From positions 1 to 64,000 of the forward strand of contig NZ_JABMKY010000031.1 in NCBI RefSeq assembly GCF_013204845.1: a DNA stretch of 64,000 bases, given 5' to 3'. Position numbers and translations under genes: made by a program. This document shows, in pieces, positions 25,061 to 33,304 of the stretch (positions within the stretch are counted from its first letter, which is position 1; every line of letters begins with the position of its first letter). The DNA is from Paenibacillus qinlingensis (lineage in GTDB: Bacteria > Bacillota > Bacilli > Paenibacillales > NBRC-103111). The notes below the pieces were generated by a model. The model had not been told where the DNA came from. It saw only the letters and a list, made by a program, of their open reading frames with translations, and did no database searches.

Positions 25061-27337
25061 TTAGGCAGAGTTATTACTCGCGTTCCTGAATGTTAAGAGT
25101 TCACCATCATACTTTTGAATTATTTCCTCAACTAAACCATTCATCATTTCTTGAAATTTAAACTCATCAAGAGCCTCTCTTGGGGTTTCACCAAAAATTG
25201 GCGCGGCATCCTGGTAAATCTCTTGTATGTCTTTAGCCCTATCCGTTGTCGAGCCTCTCCCCGTGTAGTTAAATGCGACCTTCCATTGTTGCTTTTTGTC
25301 AGCGAGCAGAATTTTTGGAGCTATCTGATGTAATTGTGAGTAAACCTCTTGCCTAATTTTCTCAGTTACGACATCCTTAATCTCCTCAGGCTCACACTTC
25401 TTAGGCTTTGCAATGAATTGGGCCAAATGGTCTTGTAATAGGTCGATAAAATCGGAAATTGGCTTCAATGTGTCATAGGAGTGATGATTAAGTAGAGCTA
25501 ATCTTTTGGAAAGCGCACGTACTCTTGTCCAATGTTCAGGTTTTACTCCATTTGAACGGCCTAGTCCCAATATTGCATCCCATTTTTCGTGAAACTCTTT
25601 AATAGCATTTTGAATACTCATCGATAAATTCAAAAAGTGATATTGCAACTCCGCCTTTGGCATTTGGTCATCATCAGAGTCTTTCATATTAAAAATATGA
25701 TTAATTAGATCGGTTAATTGCGAGGAACTAGCTTGAACCATTTTAGTTTGCATCTTGAAAAAGAAAAAGCTTCTCTCTTTCAAAAGTTGTTCCAAAGAAG
25801 CAATATAACTACGACCATAACCATCATTCAAACTGTTTAATGCAGTACTTATTGAAGCCTTCACATGATTAACTTTCTCTACTCCCTTTTTCATACTATC
25901 ACCTTTTACTGCATCCATGTGAGTAAAGCAAAGCAATAGCTTTCTAATGTGACCGCTTATAACTGCCGATTTGATTACCATCCGAGATGGACCGACCATT
26001 GGTTGGTCACCTTTATCAACTAGGAGAATTGTTTGAACCTGCCCGAACAATTCCGTAACTTTATCAGGTAAAGTTGTTTCCGAATCAGACGAGTGACCAA
26101 TCCCTTCGCCATCATATAAGATAAGTTTAGGTACTTCGGCGTAACCATCAGGCTTAAATGGTCCTTTAAGTCTTAGGCCCTCTACAATCGGAGTAAGTAA
26201 ACGTCCCCATTGATCTTTGTGATTACTAGAGAATAGCCTCATCCTTTTAAGAAAATCCTTTTTATTTCCATTTCCGAAATAATAGCTAATTGCCCAATCA
26301 GTTGAATCGGTAGTCAAACCATTACCATCTAGCTGATTGAATCGATTTTGTATATCGTCCATCAAGTCATCAATAACTTCTAGAAATCCAGCATTTTGTT
26401 CAAGGTACTCTTCGACGATTAGTTCTCTCAGTGCTTGCTTGTCACCACTAGAAAGCTCATCCTTTTCTAATTCAAAGCTTTGGGTTAGACTGGTTTCTGC
26501 TTCAAATGTAATATCATTTATACGAGACATGTAACTTCTTAACTTGTCGGACATTTCTATCCTTAAATCAATTTCTTCGATCTCATCCTCTTCTAAATGA
26601 TCCTCTTCATCGGGTTCATCATCAAAGAAGTCAAAATCATCTTCTTGAGATTTGCTAACCAACGACAGATCACCAAGAACATAATTAATTCTAAATCGCT
26701 GATCTTTATGAAGAATGAACTTCTGCATTACATCCTCTTCACTTGCTCCGATTAATTTTGCGTGTATAGCAGCTTGAACACATTCCTCAACATATGTCCT
26801 CACTTCATTTCTTGTTAGAAAGGTTACTACTCCTTCAAAATTTTCTTGATCGGCACAAATCACTTCCATATCACAAGTTGTAGTACGCCCTGCAGAGGTT
26901 GTAGGGAAGCGATCTAATTTAGAATATGTCCCCATTAACTGTCTTAAAAATGTTGTTTTCCCAACTCCTGTTGCACCAAGTATTAGCATACTTCTATATT
27001 GCTTATCGAGTGGTAATGCAATTCGACTATTTCTCAATTGGCGAAAATTAATATCTGTTTCTTCTAAGTCATCATAAAACGCTCTAATTATAATATCGTT
27101 GTAATTCCTTGCAATGGCTTGGTTTCTTGCTGCCGGAGTCCATAAAGTTTCATCTGCCAGTATCTCATTCATTTGTTGTACAAAGGATTCAGCTCTTTCC
27201 TTATCGCTTGTCCCTAATCCCCTTCTAATCCTTAGCCCGTACTTCCCTTTCCCGTCTAATCGAACCGGATGCCTAAAAATAATTGACCAAAAGTCTCTCC
27301 CGTTACTCCTACTCAAAGAAGCTTTGTACTTTTGCAT
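25061..27337 (-). CDS. Large P-loop GTPase-like protein with N-terminal DNA-binding-like domain
   Basis: 758 residues from ATG 27337, with AGGAGG 6 nt upstream. Residues 1-70 (GRDFWSIIFRHPVRL, then YGLRIRRGLGTSDKERAESF) resemble the AP2-like arm-binding domain at the N-terminus of tyrosine integrases. Walker A GATGVGKTTF is at 121-130; LILYDGEG fits a G3 motif and CFTHMD a G4-like motif. An acidic insert lies between (DDFDFFDDEPDEEDHLEEDE). Long helical stretches follow, somewhat dynamin-like in layout. Alone in its cassette, with its own promoter and two sets of inverted repeats upstream. Probably a defence or DNA-handling GTPase/ATPase; not assigned to a named system. Confidence 0.7.
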   Translation of the reverse strand: MQKYKASLSRSNGRDFWSIIFRHPVRLDGKGKYGLRIRRGLGTSDKERAESFVQQMNEILADETLWTPAARNQAIARNYNDIIIRAFYDDLEETDINFRQLRNSRIALPLDKQYRSMLILGATGVGKTTFLRQLMGTYSKLDRFPTTSAGRTTTCDMEVICADQENFEGVVTFLTRNEVRTYVEECVQAAIHAKLIGASEEDVMQKFILHKDQRFRINYVLGDLSLVSKSQEDDFDFFDDEPDEEDHLEEDEIEEIDLRIEMSDKLRSYMSRINDITFEAETSLTQSFELEKDELSSGDKQALRELIVEEYLEQNAGFLEVIDDLMDDIQNRFNQLDGNGLTTDSTDWAISYYFGNGNKKDFLKRMRLFSSNHKDQWGRLLTPIVEGLRLKGPFKPDGYAEVPKLILYDGEGIGHSSDSETTLPDKVTELFGQVQTILLVDKGDQPMVGPSRMVIKSAVISGHIRKLLLCFTHMDAVKGDSMKKGVEKVNHVKASISTALNSLNDGYGRSYIASLEQLLKERSFFFFKMQTKMVQASSSQLTDLINHIFNMKDSDDDQMPKAELQYHFLNLSMSIQNAIKEFHEKWDAILGLGRSNGVKPEHWTRVRALSKRLALLNHHSYDTLKPISDFIDLLQDHLAQFIAKPKKCEPEEIKDVVTEKIRQEVYSQLHQIAPKILLADKKQQWKVAFNYTGRGSTTDRAKDIQEIYQDAAPIFGETPREALDEFKFQEMMNGLVEEIIQKYDGELLTFRNASNNSA

Positions 27338-27355
27338 GCTACCCCTCCTAAACAT

Positions 27356-27440
27356 CGTTGTTCCACCGTTGTTCCATCTTGTTGTTATTGCCAATATATA
27401 CCTATAATTATCTTGTGTCAAGAAAATCTTGGAACAACGG
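27356..27440 (-). promoter_or_regulatory. Promoter of the GTPase gene with flanking half-sites
   Basis: Minus strand: TTGACA (27416-27421), 17-bp spacer, TATATT (27393-27398). CGTTGTTCC occurs at 27356-27364 and 27367-27375 downstream of the -10, and its complement GGAACAACGG at 27431-27440 upstream of the -35. The arrangement suggests a repressor that bridges the promoter. Confidence 0.65.
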
Positions 27441-27484
27441 ATTGGAGTTTCAAGAAAAGAGACATGATCCGTTTGACAAAAAAA

Positions 27485-27535
27485 GCGTCAATACCGCCAA
27501 AAGCGTCATCATGACGCAACTGACAGTACTGACGC
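27485..27535. promoter_or_regulatory. Symmetric four-half-site element
   Basis: GCGTCA at 27485-27490 and 27503-27508, TGACGC at 27512-27517 and 27530-27535. The centre is the perfect palindrome GCGTCATCATGACGC and both outer half-sites are 12 bp from it. It lies about 65 bp upstream of the GTPase promoter. Confidence 0.6.
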
Positions 27536-27574
27536 AATTAATGCAAGGCTCTAGATTTTAAACTGAAATCATAG

Positions 27575-27699
27575 CGAACCCTTTCCTAAACCTTAAATTG
27601 TGGCTTTTCATGGACAAGGTTTATAACAACTGAGCCGTGGCTTAGCAAATCCACATTCGGCGCCGTGTCATGGTTCGGTTGTTTGGGGAGGCCGCTTAA
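27575..27699 (+). repeat. Cassette-border repeat R5
   Basis: Full-length but more diverged (GAACCCTTTCC ... GGACAAGGTTT; GAGCCGTGGC; AATCCACATTCGGCGCC; TTGTTTGGGGAGGCCGC). Confidence 0.75.
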
Positions 27700-27728
27700 A
27701 TAATACGTTGCAATCCAATATTGAATCC

Positions 27729-28472
27729 TCAAAAGGTAAAAGTATCATACGGAGATTGCTGTTGTTTCAAAGTGTCCCAATCGAAATCATACTTTTCATT
27801 ATTATTCCAATTAATAGGGAATTGCAGACTGAAAATTGACTCATTAACATACACATAACCTGCAGCAGGGTCACCATCATACATACCAATTTCCTGATAT
27901 GGGTTAAAAGCATAAATGCTAAATTGGGAAAATAAAACTATCAAAAGCCCAGTAACTGAATTTAGAACATGTTCTAATGAACACTGTGGGAAGTTTTGCT
28001 GTCTATCATGTTTTACAGCATTGTATGCTTGGTACCAAAGTAGACTATGATTACCTGTGCTCCAGTTCCCAAAAGGTTGAAAAGTCTTAGGACCATTTCT
28101 CCAAAAGTTAATTGTAACACTATAATCGGAAAGTTTAGATGAATTATTAATTTTATAGTAGTCCAAGATATTAGGATTACCTCGAAAAGTATAATTATTA
28201 TCTATCAATATTCGCTTACTATTAGTTTCAAATTCCGTTGATGCTCTCAGAAGCAACTCATAGGTTCTATGAGAATAAGCGTTAAGGTTATCATCACTTG
28301 GTTCAATATATTCAAATAGTTTCATTACGTCATTTACAAGTAACAAATATGCCCTGCACAGATTTGTTCTATCCGCGGCATATCTATCATCTAATACATG
28401 ACCATAAAAAATGAGGCAGGACCATTTAAATATGGTCTGATTATTCTTTTGAGTGGTTTTGGCAGTGCCATT
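27729..28472 (-). CDS. Helical protein of unknown function, possible frameshift near the start
   Basis: The frame open to 28490 gives 253 residues, but ATG 28472 has the better ribosome-binding site (AGGAAGG, 7 nt) and starts a different, protein-like frame (MALPKPLKRIIRPYLNGPAS) that would join the main frame if the T6 run on the coding strand (28406-28411) had one more T. I therefore suspect a homopolymer frameshift. Main part: helical, Trp/Tyr-rich, with WYQAYNAVKHDR (about residue 165), reminiscent of the R-x(4-6)-H region of HEPN-like proteins. Alone in its cassette. Function unknown; RNase activity would be a guess. Confidence 0.55.
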   Translation of the reverse strand, partial: NGTAKTTQKNNQTIFKWSCLIFYGHVLDDRYAADRTNLCRAYLLLVNDVMKLFEYIEPSDDNLNAYSHRTYELLLRASTEFETNSKRILIDNNYTFRGNPNILDYYKINNSSKLSDYSVTINFWRNGPKTFQPFGNWSTGNHSLLWYQAYNAVKHDRQQNFPQCSLEHVLNSVTGLLIVLFSQFSIYAFNPYQEIGMYDGDPAAGYVYVNESIFSLQFPINWNNNEKYDFDWDTLKQQQSPYDTFTF

Positions 28473-28549
28473 TAATTTCCTTCCTATCATTGTTTACATA
28501 CTAGTTGCGGATAAATGACTTTTACTTCTTATGTTAGTCATTATGAGTT

Positions 28550-28626
28550 GAACCCCTGTCCAACAATATTGGTTGTGTTTTTACATGGACAAGGGTTCAT
28601 CAAACTGAGCCGCGGCTTAGTATATA
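28550..28626 (+). repeat. Cassette-border repeat R6 (first half)
   Basis: GAACCCCTGTCC/GGACAAGGGTTC hairpin and GAGCCGCGGCTTAGTA are present; the second half with GGGGAGGTGG is missing. Confidence 0.75.
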
Positions 28627-28656
28627 CCATTAAATTTAAGTTCGAAGGTGTGCAAT

Positions 28657-29400
28657 TTATTGCAATCCTTTTCGTCTTCTATCTAAGTCAGCTGGTATTT
28701 CGTATAAATAACGAAGTAACTCTCTAACGAATTTTTGGAGTTCCTTTACAGCATCGACCGTGATATTCTCTACGGGGTCATAGTGTGCTCCTATATTACC
28801 GGCAAGTCTTACTTCCTTCACCCATTCAGTGAGTGATGGATGTAATGCTCCATTATCTGTTAGTTTTTGGAGACGTTTATGAAGCGTTCCTTCAGATTCA
28901 CCTTTATCAACAGTAATGGCCTCGAGTGTGCGCCTAAGCATCACGACGGAAGCGCGGGGACAGTCGGCAAATAATGCTCGAACACCTTCACTAAATATAT
29001 CTGCAATTTCACTCGGTATATCTTGTGAGAGATTACTCTCTGGTAGGGGCCACCAGTATATTCCTCTATAAGTGACAGTTCCACCACTTGATTGTTTATG
29101 TTTAGGCAAGTCTCCAACCCATTCTTCCTCAATAACCACAACACCTTGATTACAGTGACGGCAAATCAATGATATTACACGATCACTATGCGTTGCCATA
29201 CGTTCCCCGTTAGGTCTTTGTAATACCCCTCCATCAAATGTAACCGGAAGCGAGCCAGCTGTTTCAAAACTAGATTGTTTTCCACAACGAGGACATAACC
29301 CCCTTGGTCGGTAAGAATCAGGAAGCCCTTCGTGGGGAATTGGCAATTCCTCGTTCCGTTTGCCTATTTCCTTACCTTCCTTTTGGCGCCAAAATAACAA
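28657..29400 (-). CDS. DUF4145-domain protein with zinc ribbon
   Basis: 247 residues from TTG 29400, which has GGGGGG 7 nt upstream. Residues about 35-105 carry CPRCG and CRHC, a zinc ribbon; the C-terminal half is a DUF4145 (HEPN-like) domain (SEGVRALFADCPRASVVMLR, then KEVRLAGNIGAHYDP, then LLRYLYEIPADL). DUF4145 domains are recurrent in restriction and other defence loci. Alone in its cassette between R6 and R7. Effector or accessory role is inferred from family and context only. Confidence 0.8.
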   Translation of the reverse strand: MLFWRQKEGKEIGKRNEELPIPHEGLPDSYRPRGLCPRCGKQSSFETAGSLPVTFDGGVLQRPNGERMATHSDRVISLICRHCNQGVVVIEEEWVGDLPKHKQSSGGTVTYRGIYWWPLPESNLSQDIPSEIADIFSEGVRALFADCPRASVVMLRRTLEAITVDKGESEGTLHKRLQKLTDNGALHPSLTEWVKEVRLAGNIGAHYDPVENITVDAVKELQKFVRELLRYLYEIPADLDRRRKGLQ

Positions 29401-29512
29401 ATCAGTGCCCCCCTGGTTCAATAATATATTACATAATACCTTTAATTTCCCATCATCATTATAACATAAAAACTAACGAGAGGAGGCGTGTGCAACTAGA
29501 CTTAGAACCATG

Positions 29513-29612
29513 AATAACCCTTGTCCTAAATTAACCATTGTGGTTTTGTATGGACAAGGATTCATAAAAGTGTGCAATAAGCTTCGTAAATTCTCAATTC
29601 ATCGCCAAATGA
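29513..29612 (+). repeat. Cassette-border repeat R7
   Basis: The hairpin half is clear (AACCCTTGTCC, ATTGTGGTTTTGTATGGACAAGG); the second half is eroded (TTCTCAATTCATCGCC). It precedes the OLD-nuclease gene's stop. Confidence 0.65.
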
Positions 29613-29644
29613 TGACTAGAGCTTGCATAGCATTGAGCTTGTCC

Positions 29645-31453
29645 TTACTCCTCGTTCGAATCTTCGACAGCTACGCCAGCCTCTGCCAAAGGTGTAACAA
29701 GTTGAAGTAATTCTTCTTCATTACTCCAAGTAATACACCCTTTTGGTACTTCGTTCTTTATATCCAGCAAAGATTGAAGTACTGTTTCAACATGAGTGAA
29801 GGCTTCATTGTCTAGCATTAGATTTGTTAATGCGTTGTAGGGCTTATCTGACTTGATGGATTTTCCAAAGTAGGCCAACTCAAAGTTAGGTAACGATGCC
29901 AAGTGTCGAACCTTATTTGGATGGGTTGCTTGCTTAACAACCTCAAATATACTTGTATTGTGGGGCCAAGCTGGATTCTTCCTATCACCCTTATTAGTCC
30001 TAGGTAAGTCTGTATCGTGTAATACTGAGTAACCGCTCCCAAAGTGATTCAAGATTTTGCACAAAGAAACGATTGTAGCTTTTCCTCTAGCCCTGATGAT
30101 ATGAATATTTCTATACTTCTCTGGCGCTGTCGACATTATATATTTAAAAGCTGTGTACTCTGTATCGCCTTCAACTATAACGGTCTTTCCACCAAAAAAG
30201 AATTCGGCAACATGCGGATCAAAAATATTCAATAATTTCAATCTTTCACGATCTTCATGATCCAGTTGAACTTTTTCGGGACGGAATACAGTGGTTCCAA
30301 ATATTTCACCCTGTTCCGACCTTTCGACCCTTACTATTGTTGTATTATTTCTCGACAAATCGATAAATGCAGGGGAATGAGTAGTAACCATAACCTGCCA
30401 ATTCCCCTTTTTGGGTAGATCATACAAAACTCTACATGCTTCACGGACAGCATTCGGATGCAAACAAAGTTCAGGCTCGTCCAACAACAAAACATGCGGC
30501 CGCTCGCCTGCCGACTTTTTTCCTCCATTGCTCTGAACAAGTAGCCTTAGCGCAGACCAGAGAAGTGTTCTTCGTGCCCCGCTACCTTGCTTATCAATTG
30601 CACTTTGATACCCCATTCCAGGCCCCATCAATAACCTAGCTGATGATTTGAATAGTGTGACATCATTTTCAATATCTTCATCCGCCCTGGGGTCGAATTT
30701 AACCACATACCCTGGGAATATGTCTGCAATTAATGAGGATAACTCTGTTTCAATAGAACTAATTTCTTCCTTTGATTCAGCAAAAATCTTCTTTCGTAGA
30801 TCACCTATTTGCAGTAGTAACTTTGAGTAATCGGAGAGTTCCTCTCCAGTAGCAGACTGAACCCCTTTAATACGATCTTTAATTATTGCATTAAGCAGAT
30901 CAAGAACTTGTTTCTCCTGTTCCTGAGGCTGAGCAAATGCTTCAACCATATGAGGTTGAGGTCGTTTTGTCTGTGCGACTCCAGGAGCCCCCCAAGGCAC
31001 TTGATCGTCCCATTCATTCTTTTCTGTATCAAACCCTTGCCTTTTGGGAGCAGCGTTCGCTGATGACCAAGTCCATCTCTCTTTTACTAGAGTCTTTCCT
31101 TCCTCAACTTGAACCCACCGTTTGGCTGGAGTAGTGTCACCATTGACAATTGTATGTAGCTCTATTTGCGGTAGCTCATGAATATTAATTTTCCCATTAG
31201 GAAAGTCACTTTCACTTAATTTGCAATTATTGGAGCCATGATTCATGACAATCTCGTACGCCTTTAGAATAGAGCTTTTTCCTGCATTATTTGGACCAAC
31301 CAGAACCACAATATCATCTAAATCAATTGTAACTGGGCTATTTCCGATACATCGGAAATTTTTAATTATCATTCTTCTCAACTTAGGTTCACTTGAATCA
31401 TACCATTTTGATAAGTCCATTCCTGTATCTATCGCGGCACCCTTTCTTGCCAT
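29645..31453 (-). CDS. OLD-family ATP-dependent endonuclease
   Basis: 602 residues from ATG 31453 (GGAG 8-10 nt upstream); the longer frame is AT-rich upstream sequence. An ABC-type ATPase with Walker A LVGPNNAGKSS (51-61), signature region and Walker B LLLDEPELCLHP, then a TOPRIM domain beginning VIVEGDTEYTAFKYI (about 430). This is the OLD/GajA layout. No UvrD-like GajB gene is beside it, so it is not a standard Gabija pair. It is divergent from the methyltransferase gene and lies in the same cassette as a restriction-modification system. Expected role: nuclease against foreign DNA, regulated by nucleotide. Confidence 0.85.
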   Translation of the reverse strand: MARKGAAIDTGMDLSKWYDSSEPKLRRMIIKNFRCIGNSPVTIDLDDIVVLVGPNNAGKSSILKAYEIVMNHGSNNCKLSESDFPNGKINIHELPQIELHTIVNGDTTPAKRWVQVEEGKTLVKERWTWSSANAAPKRQGFDTEKNEWDDQVPWGAPGVAQTKRPQPHMVEAFAQPQEQEKQVLDLLNAIIKDRIKGVQSATGEELSDYSKLLLQIGDLRKKIFAESKEEISSIETELSSLIADIFPGYVVKFDPRADEDIENDVTLFKSSARLLMGPGMGYQSAIDKQGSGARRTLLWSALRLLVQSNGGKKSAGERPHVLLLDEPELCLHPNAVREACRVLYDLPKKGNWQVMVTTHSPAFIDLSRNNTTIVRVERSEQGEIFGTTVFRPEKVQLDHEDRERLKLLNIFDPHVAEFFFGGKTVIVEGDTEYTAFKYIMSTAPEKYRNIHIIRARGKATIVSLCKILNHFGSGYSVLHDTDLPRTNKGDRKNPAWPHNTSIFEVVKQATHPNKVRHLASLPNFELAYFGKSIKSDKPYNALTNLMLDNEAFTHVETVLQSLLDIKNEVPKGCITWSNEEELLQLVTPLAEAGVAVEDSNEE

Positions 31454-31758
31454 ATACATCACTCCAATTCCATATATTTCAATCAACTTAAAATGTACCA
31501 CGACCACAAATAGCGAACAAGCGTTTGATTTTAGTTTGACATTTTCATATTTTAGATGTATTATAAATTCAACGTGAAGCACACGTAAGTAAGGGCGCCC
31601 TTATTTGCGATGTGCTTTTCTTTTCTTTGCGTTAACAATTGAATTGCACCTCATATTTCCATTTGCTTCTTTAACGTAGACTGAACTATCGACGGTAAGT
31701 TAAAATAATATAATTGGAATTGCGCATTTTAAGAGTGTGCATTAGGGGGATCGTAGTT

Positions 31759-33267
31759 TTGTCACAAATTAATACTCTCGCTGAGATCAACCGTGTCAGA
31801 CAAGAAGTCGGGGCAATCAAAGAAAAGGCTCTAAAATCAGAACTAGGGCAGTTCTTCACCAACACAAATGTTGCTAGTTTCATGGCCAATTTATTCGATT
31901 CAAATGAACCTCATATAAAGTTACTTGATCCTGGGGCTGGAATTGGGATTCTAACGGCAGCTTACATTGAACGTTTGTGTAAGAAAAAACGTAAACCCAT
32001 TAGTATTGAGGTTGTAGCCGTTGAAATTGACGAAAGCATTCTCCCTTACTTAACAGACACCCTTGAGTTCTGTTCAAATCTCTGCCAAAAAGCAGGAATT
32101 ACTTTCTCTTCTCAAATAGTTAACAGAGATTTCCTTGAGTTTGGGGTAGAATCTATTGGCAATCCTGGTACTGCAAATTTTAATGTAGTTATAATGAATC
32201 CTCCCTATAAGAAAATTTCAACAGATTCTATATCTAGAAATCTATTAAGGCAAATCGGTGTTGAAACAACTAATCTTTATACAGGATTTGTTGCCGTTGC
32301 AAAGCGGCTGATGGTAAATTTCGGACAGTTAGTTGCCATTACGCCGCGTAGTTTTTGTAACGGTACCTACTACATTAAATTCAGATCAGATTTTCTCTCA
32401 GATATGTCTTTCAAGAAGATTCACTTATTTGAATCGAGAAAAGAAGCATTCAGTGAAGACGATGTTTTACAAGAAAATATTATCTATCTTGCAGAGAAGA
32501 ACAAAAAATATCGAAAGGTCAGTATCACATCATCAGTTAGTTCTATGATTCCTTCTGTATCATACAAACTTGACACGGATCGGCTTGTTCATCCCGATGA
32601 TGGAGAGTTATTCATTAGGTTAGCAAAGGATCAGGCAGAAGTTGAACTCAAAACAGCTCTTGAAGGCGTTTCCTCATCACTTGAGCAACTTAACATAAAA
32701 GTATCAACTGGAAGAGTAGTTGATTTTCGAACAAAAGAAAACCTTAAATTCGAAGTGACAGAAGATAGTATCCCTCTAATCTATCCACTACATTTTTTAG
32801 ATGGGTTCGTTAGATGGCCTGTAGTCACTGCGAAGAAAGCAAATGGTATCGTATTAAACAAAGAAACGGAAAAGCTGCTGCTTCCACGTGGCAACTATGT
32901 CCTAGTTAGAAGATTTTCCTCAAAGGAAGAACCAAAAAGAATTAATTCCGCAATCTACGATGGTACAGATTTCAAAGCAACCTTTGTTGGCTTTGAAAAT
33001 CACGTCAATTACTTCCACATTAACAATATGGGAATCCCAATTGAATTGGCAAAAGGACTATCACTATACTTAAGTTCAACAGTGGTGGATCGCTATTTCC
33101 GTCAATTCAATGGTCTTACACAGGTTAATGTAAGTGATTTAAAGAGCTTACCCTATCCAACTCACGATGAACTTTTAGAGATGGGTAAGCAATTCGGAGA
33201 GATTTTTCCAAATCAGACTCAAGTAGATTTGATTATCCTACAAGTTTTAGGAATTCAAGCTAATTAA
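31759..33267 (+). CDS. N6-adenine DNA methyltransferase of a BsuBI/PstI-type system
   Basis: 502 residues from TTG 31759, which has AGGGGG 9 nt upstream; this length matches M.BsuBI and M.PstI. SAM-binding motif LLDPGAGIGIL (about 52-62) and catalytic NPPY (about 146) are clear, followed by a target-recognition region. It should methylate adenine in the site cut by the convergent endonuclease, by family expectation CTGCAG. The gene is divergent from the OLD nuclease and its stop is 37 bp from that of the endonuclease. Confidence 0.88.
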   Translation: MSQINTLAEINRVRQEVGAIKEKALKSELGQFFTNTNVASFMANLFDSNEPHIKLLDPGAGIGILTAAYIERLCKKKRKPISIEVVAVEIDESILPYLTDTLEFCSNLCQKAGITFSSQIVNRDFLEFGVESIGNPGTANFNVVIMNPPYKKISTDSISRNLLRQIGVETTNLYTGFVAVAKRLMVNFGQLVAITPRSFCNGTYYIKFRSDFLSDMSFKKIHLFESRKEAFSEDDVLQENIIYLAEKNKKYRKVSITSSVSSMIPSVSYKLDTDRLVHPDDGELFIRLAKDQAEVELKTALEGVSSSLEQLNIKVSTGRVVDFRTKENLKFEVTEDSIPLIYPLHFLDGFVRWPVVTAKKANGIVLNKETEKLLLPRGNYVLVRRFSSKEEPKRINSAIYDGTDFKATFVGFENHVNYFHINNMGIPIELAKGLSLYLSSTVVDRYFRQFNGLTQVNVSDLKSLPYPTHDELLEMGKQFGEIFPNQTQVDLIILQVLGIQAN

Positions 33268-33273
33268 ATTATC

Positions 33274-33303
33274 AAGCTACCGGCTAGGTAGCTTTTTTCG
33301 TTT
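33274..33303. terminator. Shared terminator between methyltransferase and endonuclease
   Basis: AAGCTACC-GGCTA-GGTAGCTT followed by a T run on the plus strand, in the 37-bp gap between the convergent genes. Confidence 0.8.
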
Positions 33304-33304
33304 T

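Noticed and set aside
19645-29612. Integron attC sites
   Set aside because: No IntI-type tyrosine integrase, and the GTTRRRY/RYYYAAC core boxes are not found at constant positions; R2's GCCTAAC is isolated.
29645-31453. Gabija GajA
   Set aside because: Domain layout agrees, but no GajB (UvrD-like helicase) gene is adjacent, so I keep the general OLD-family call.
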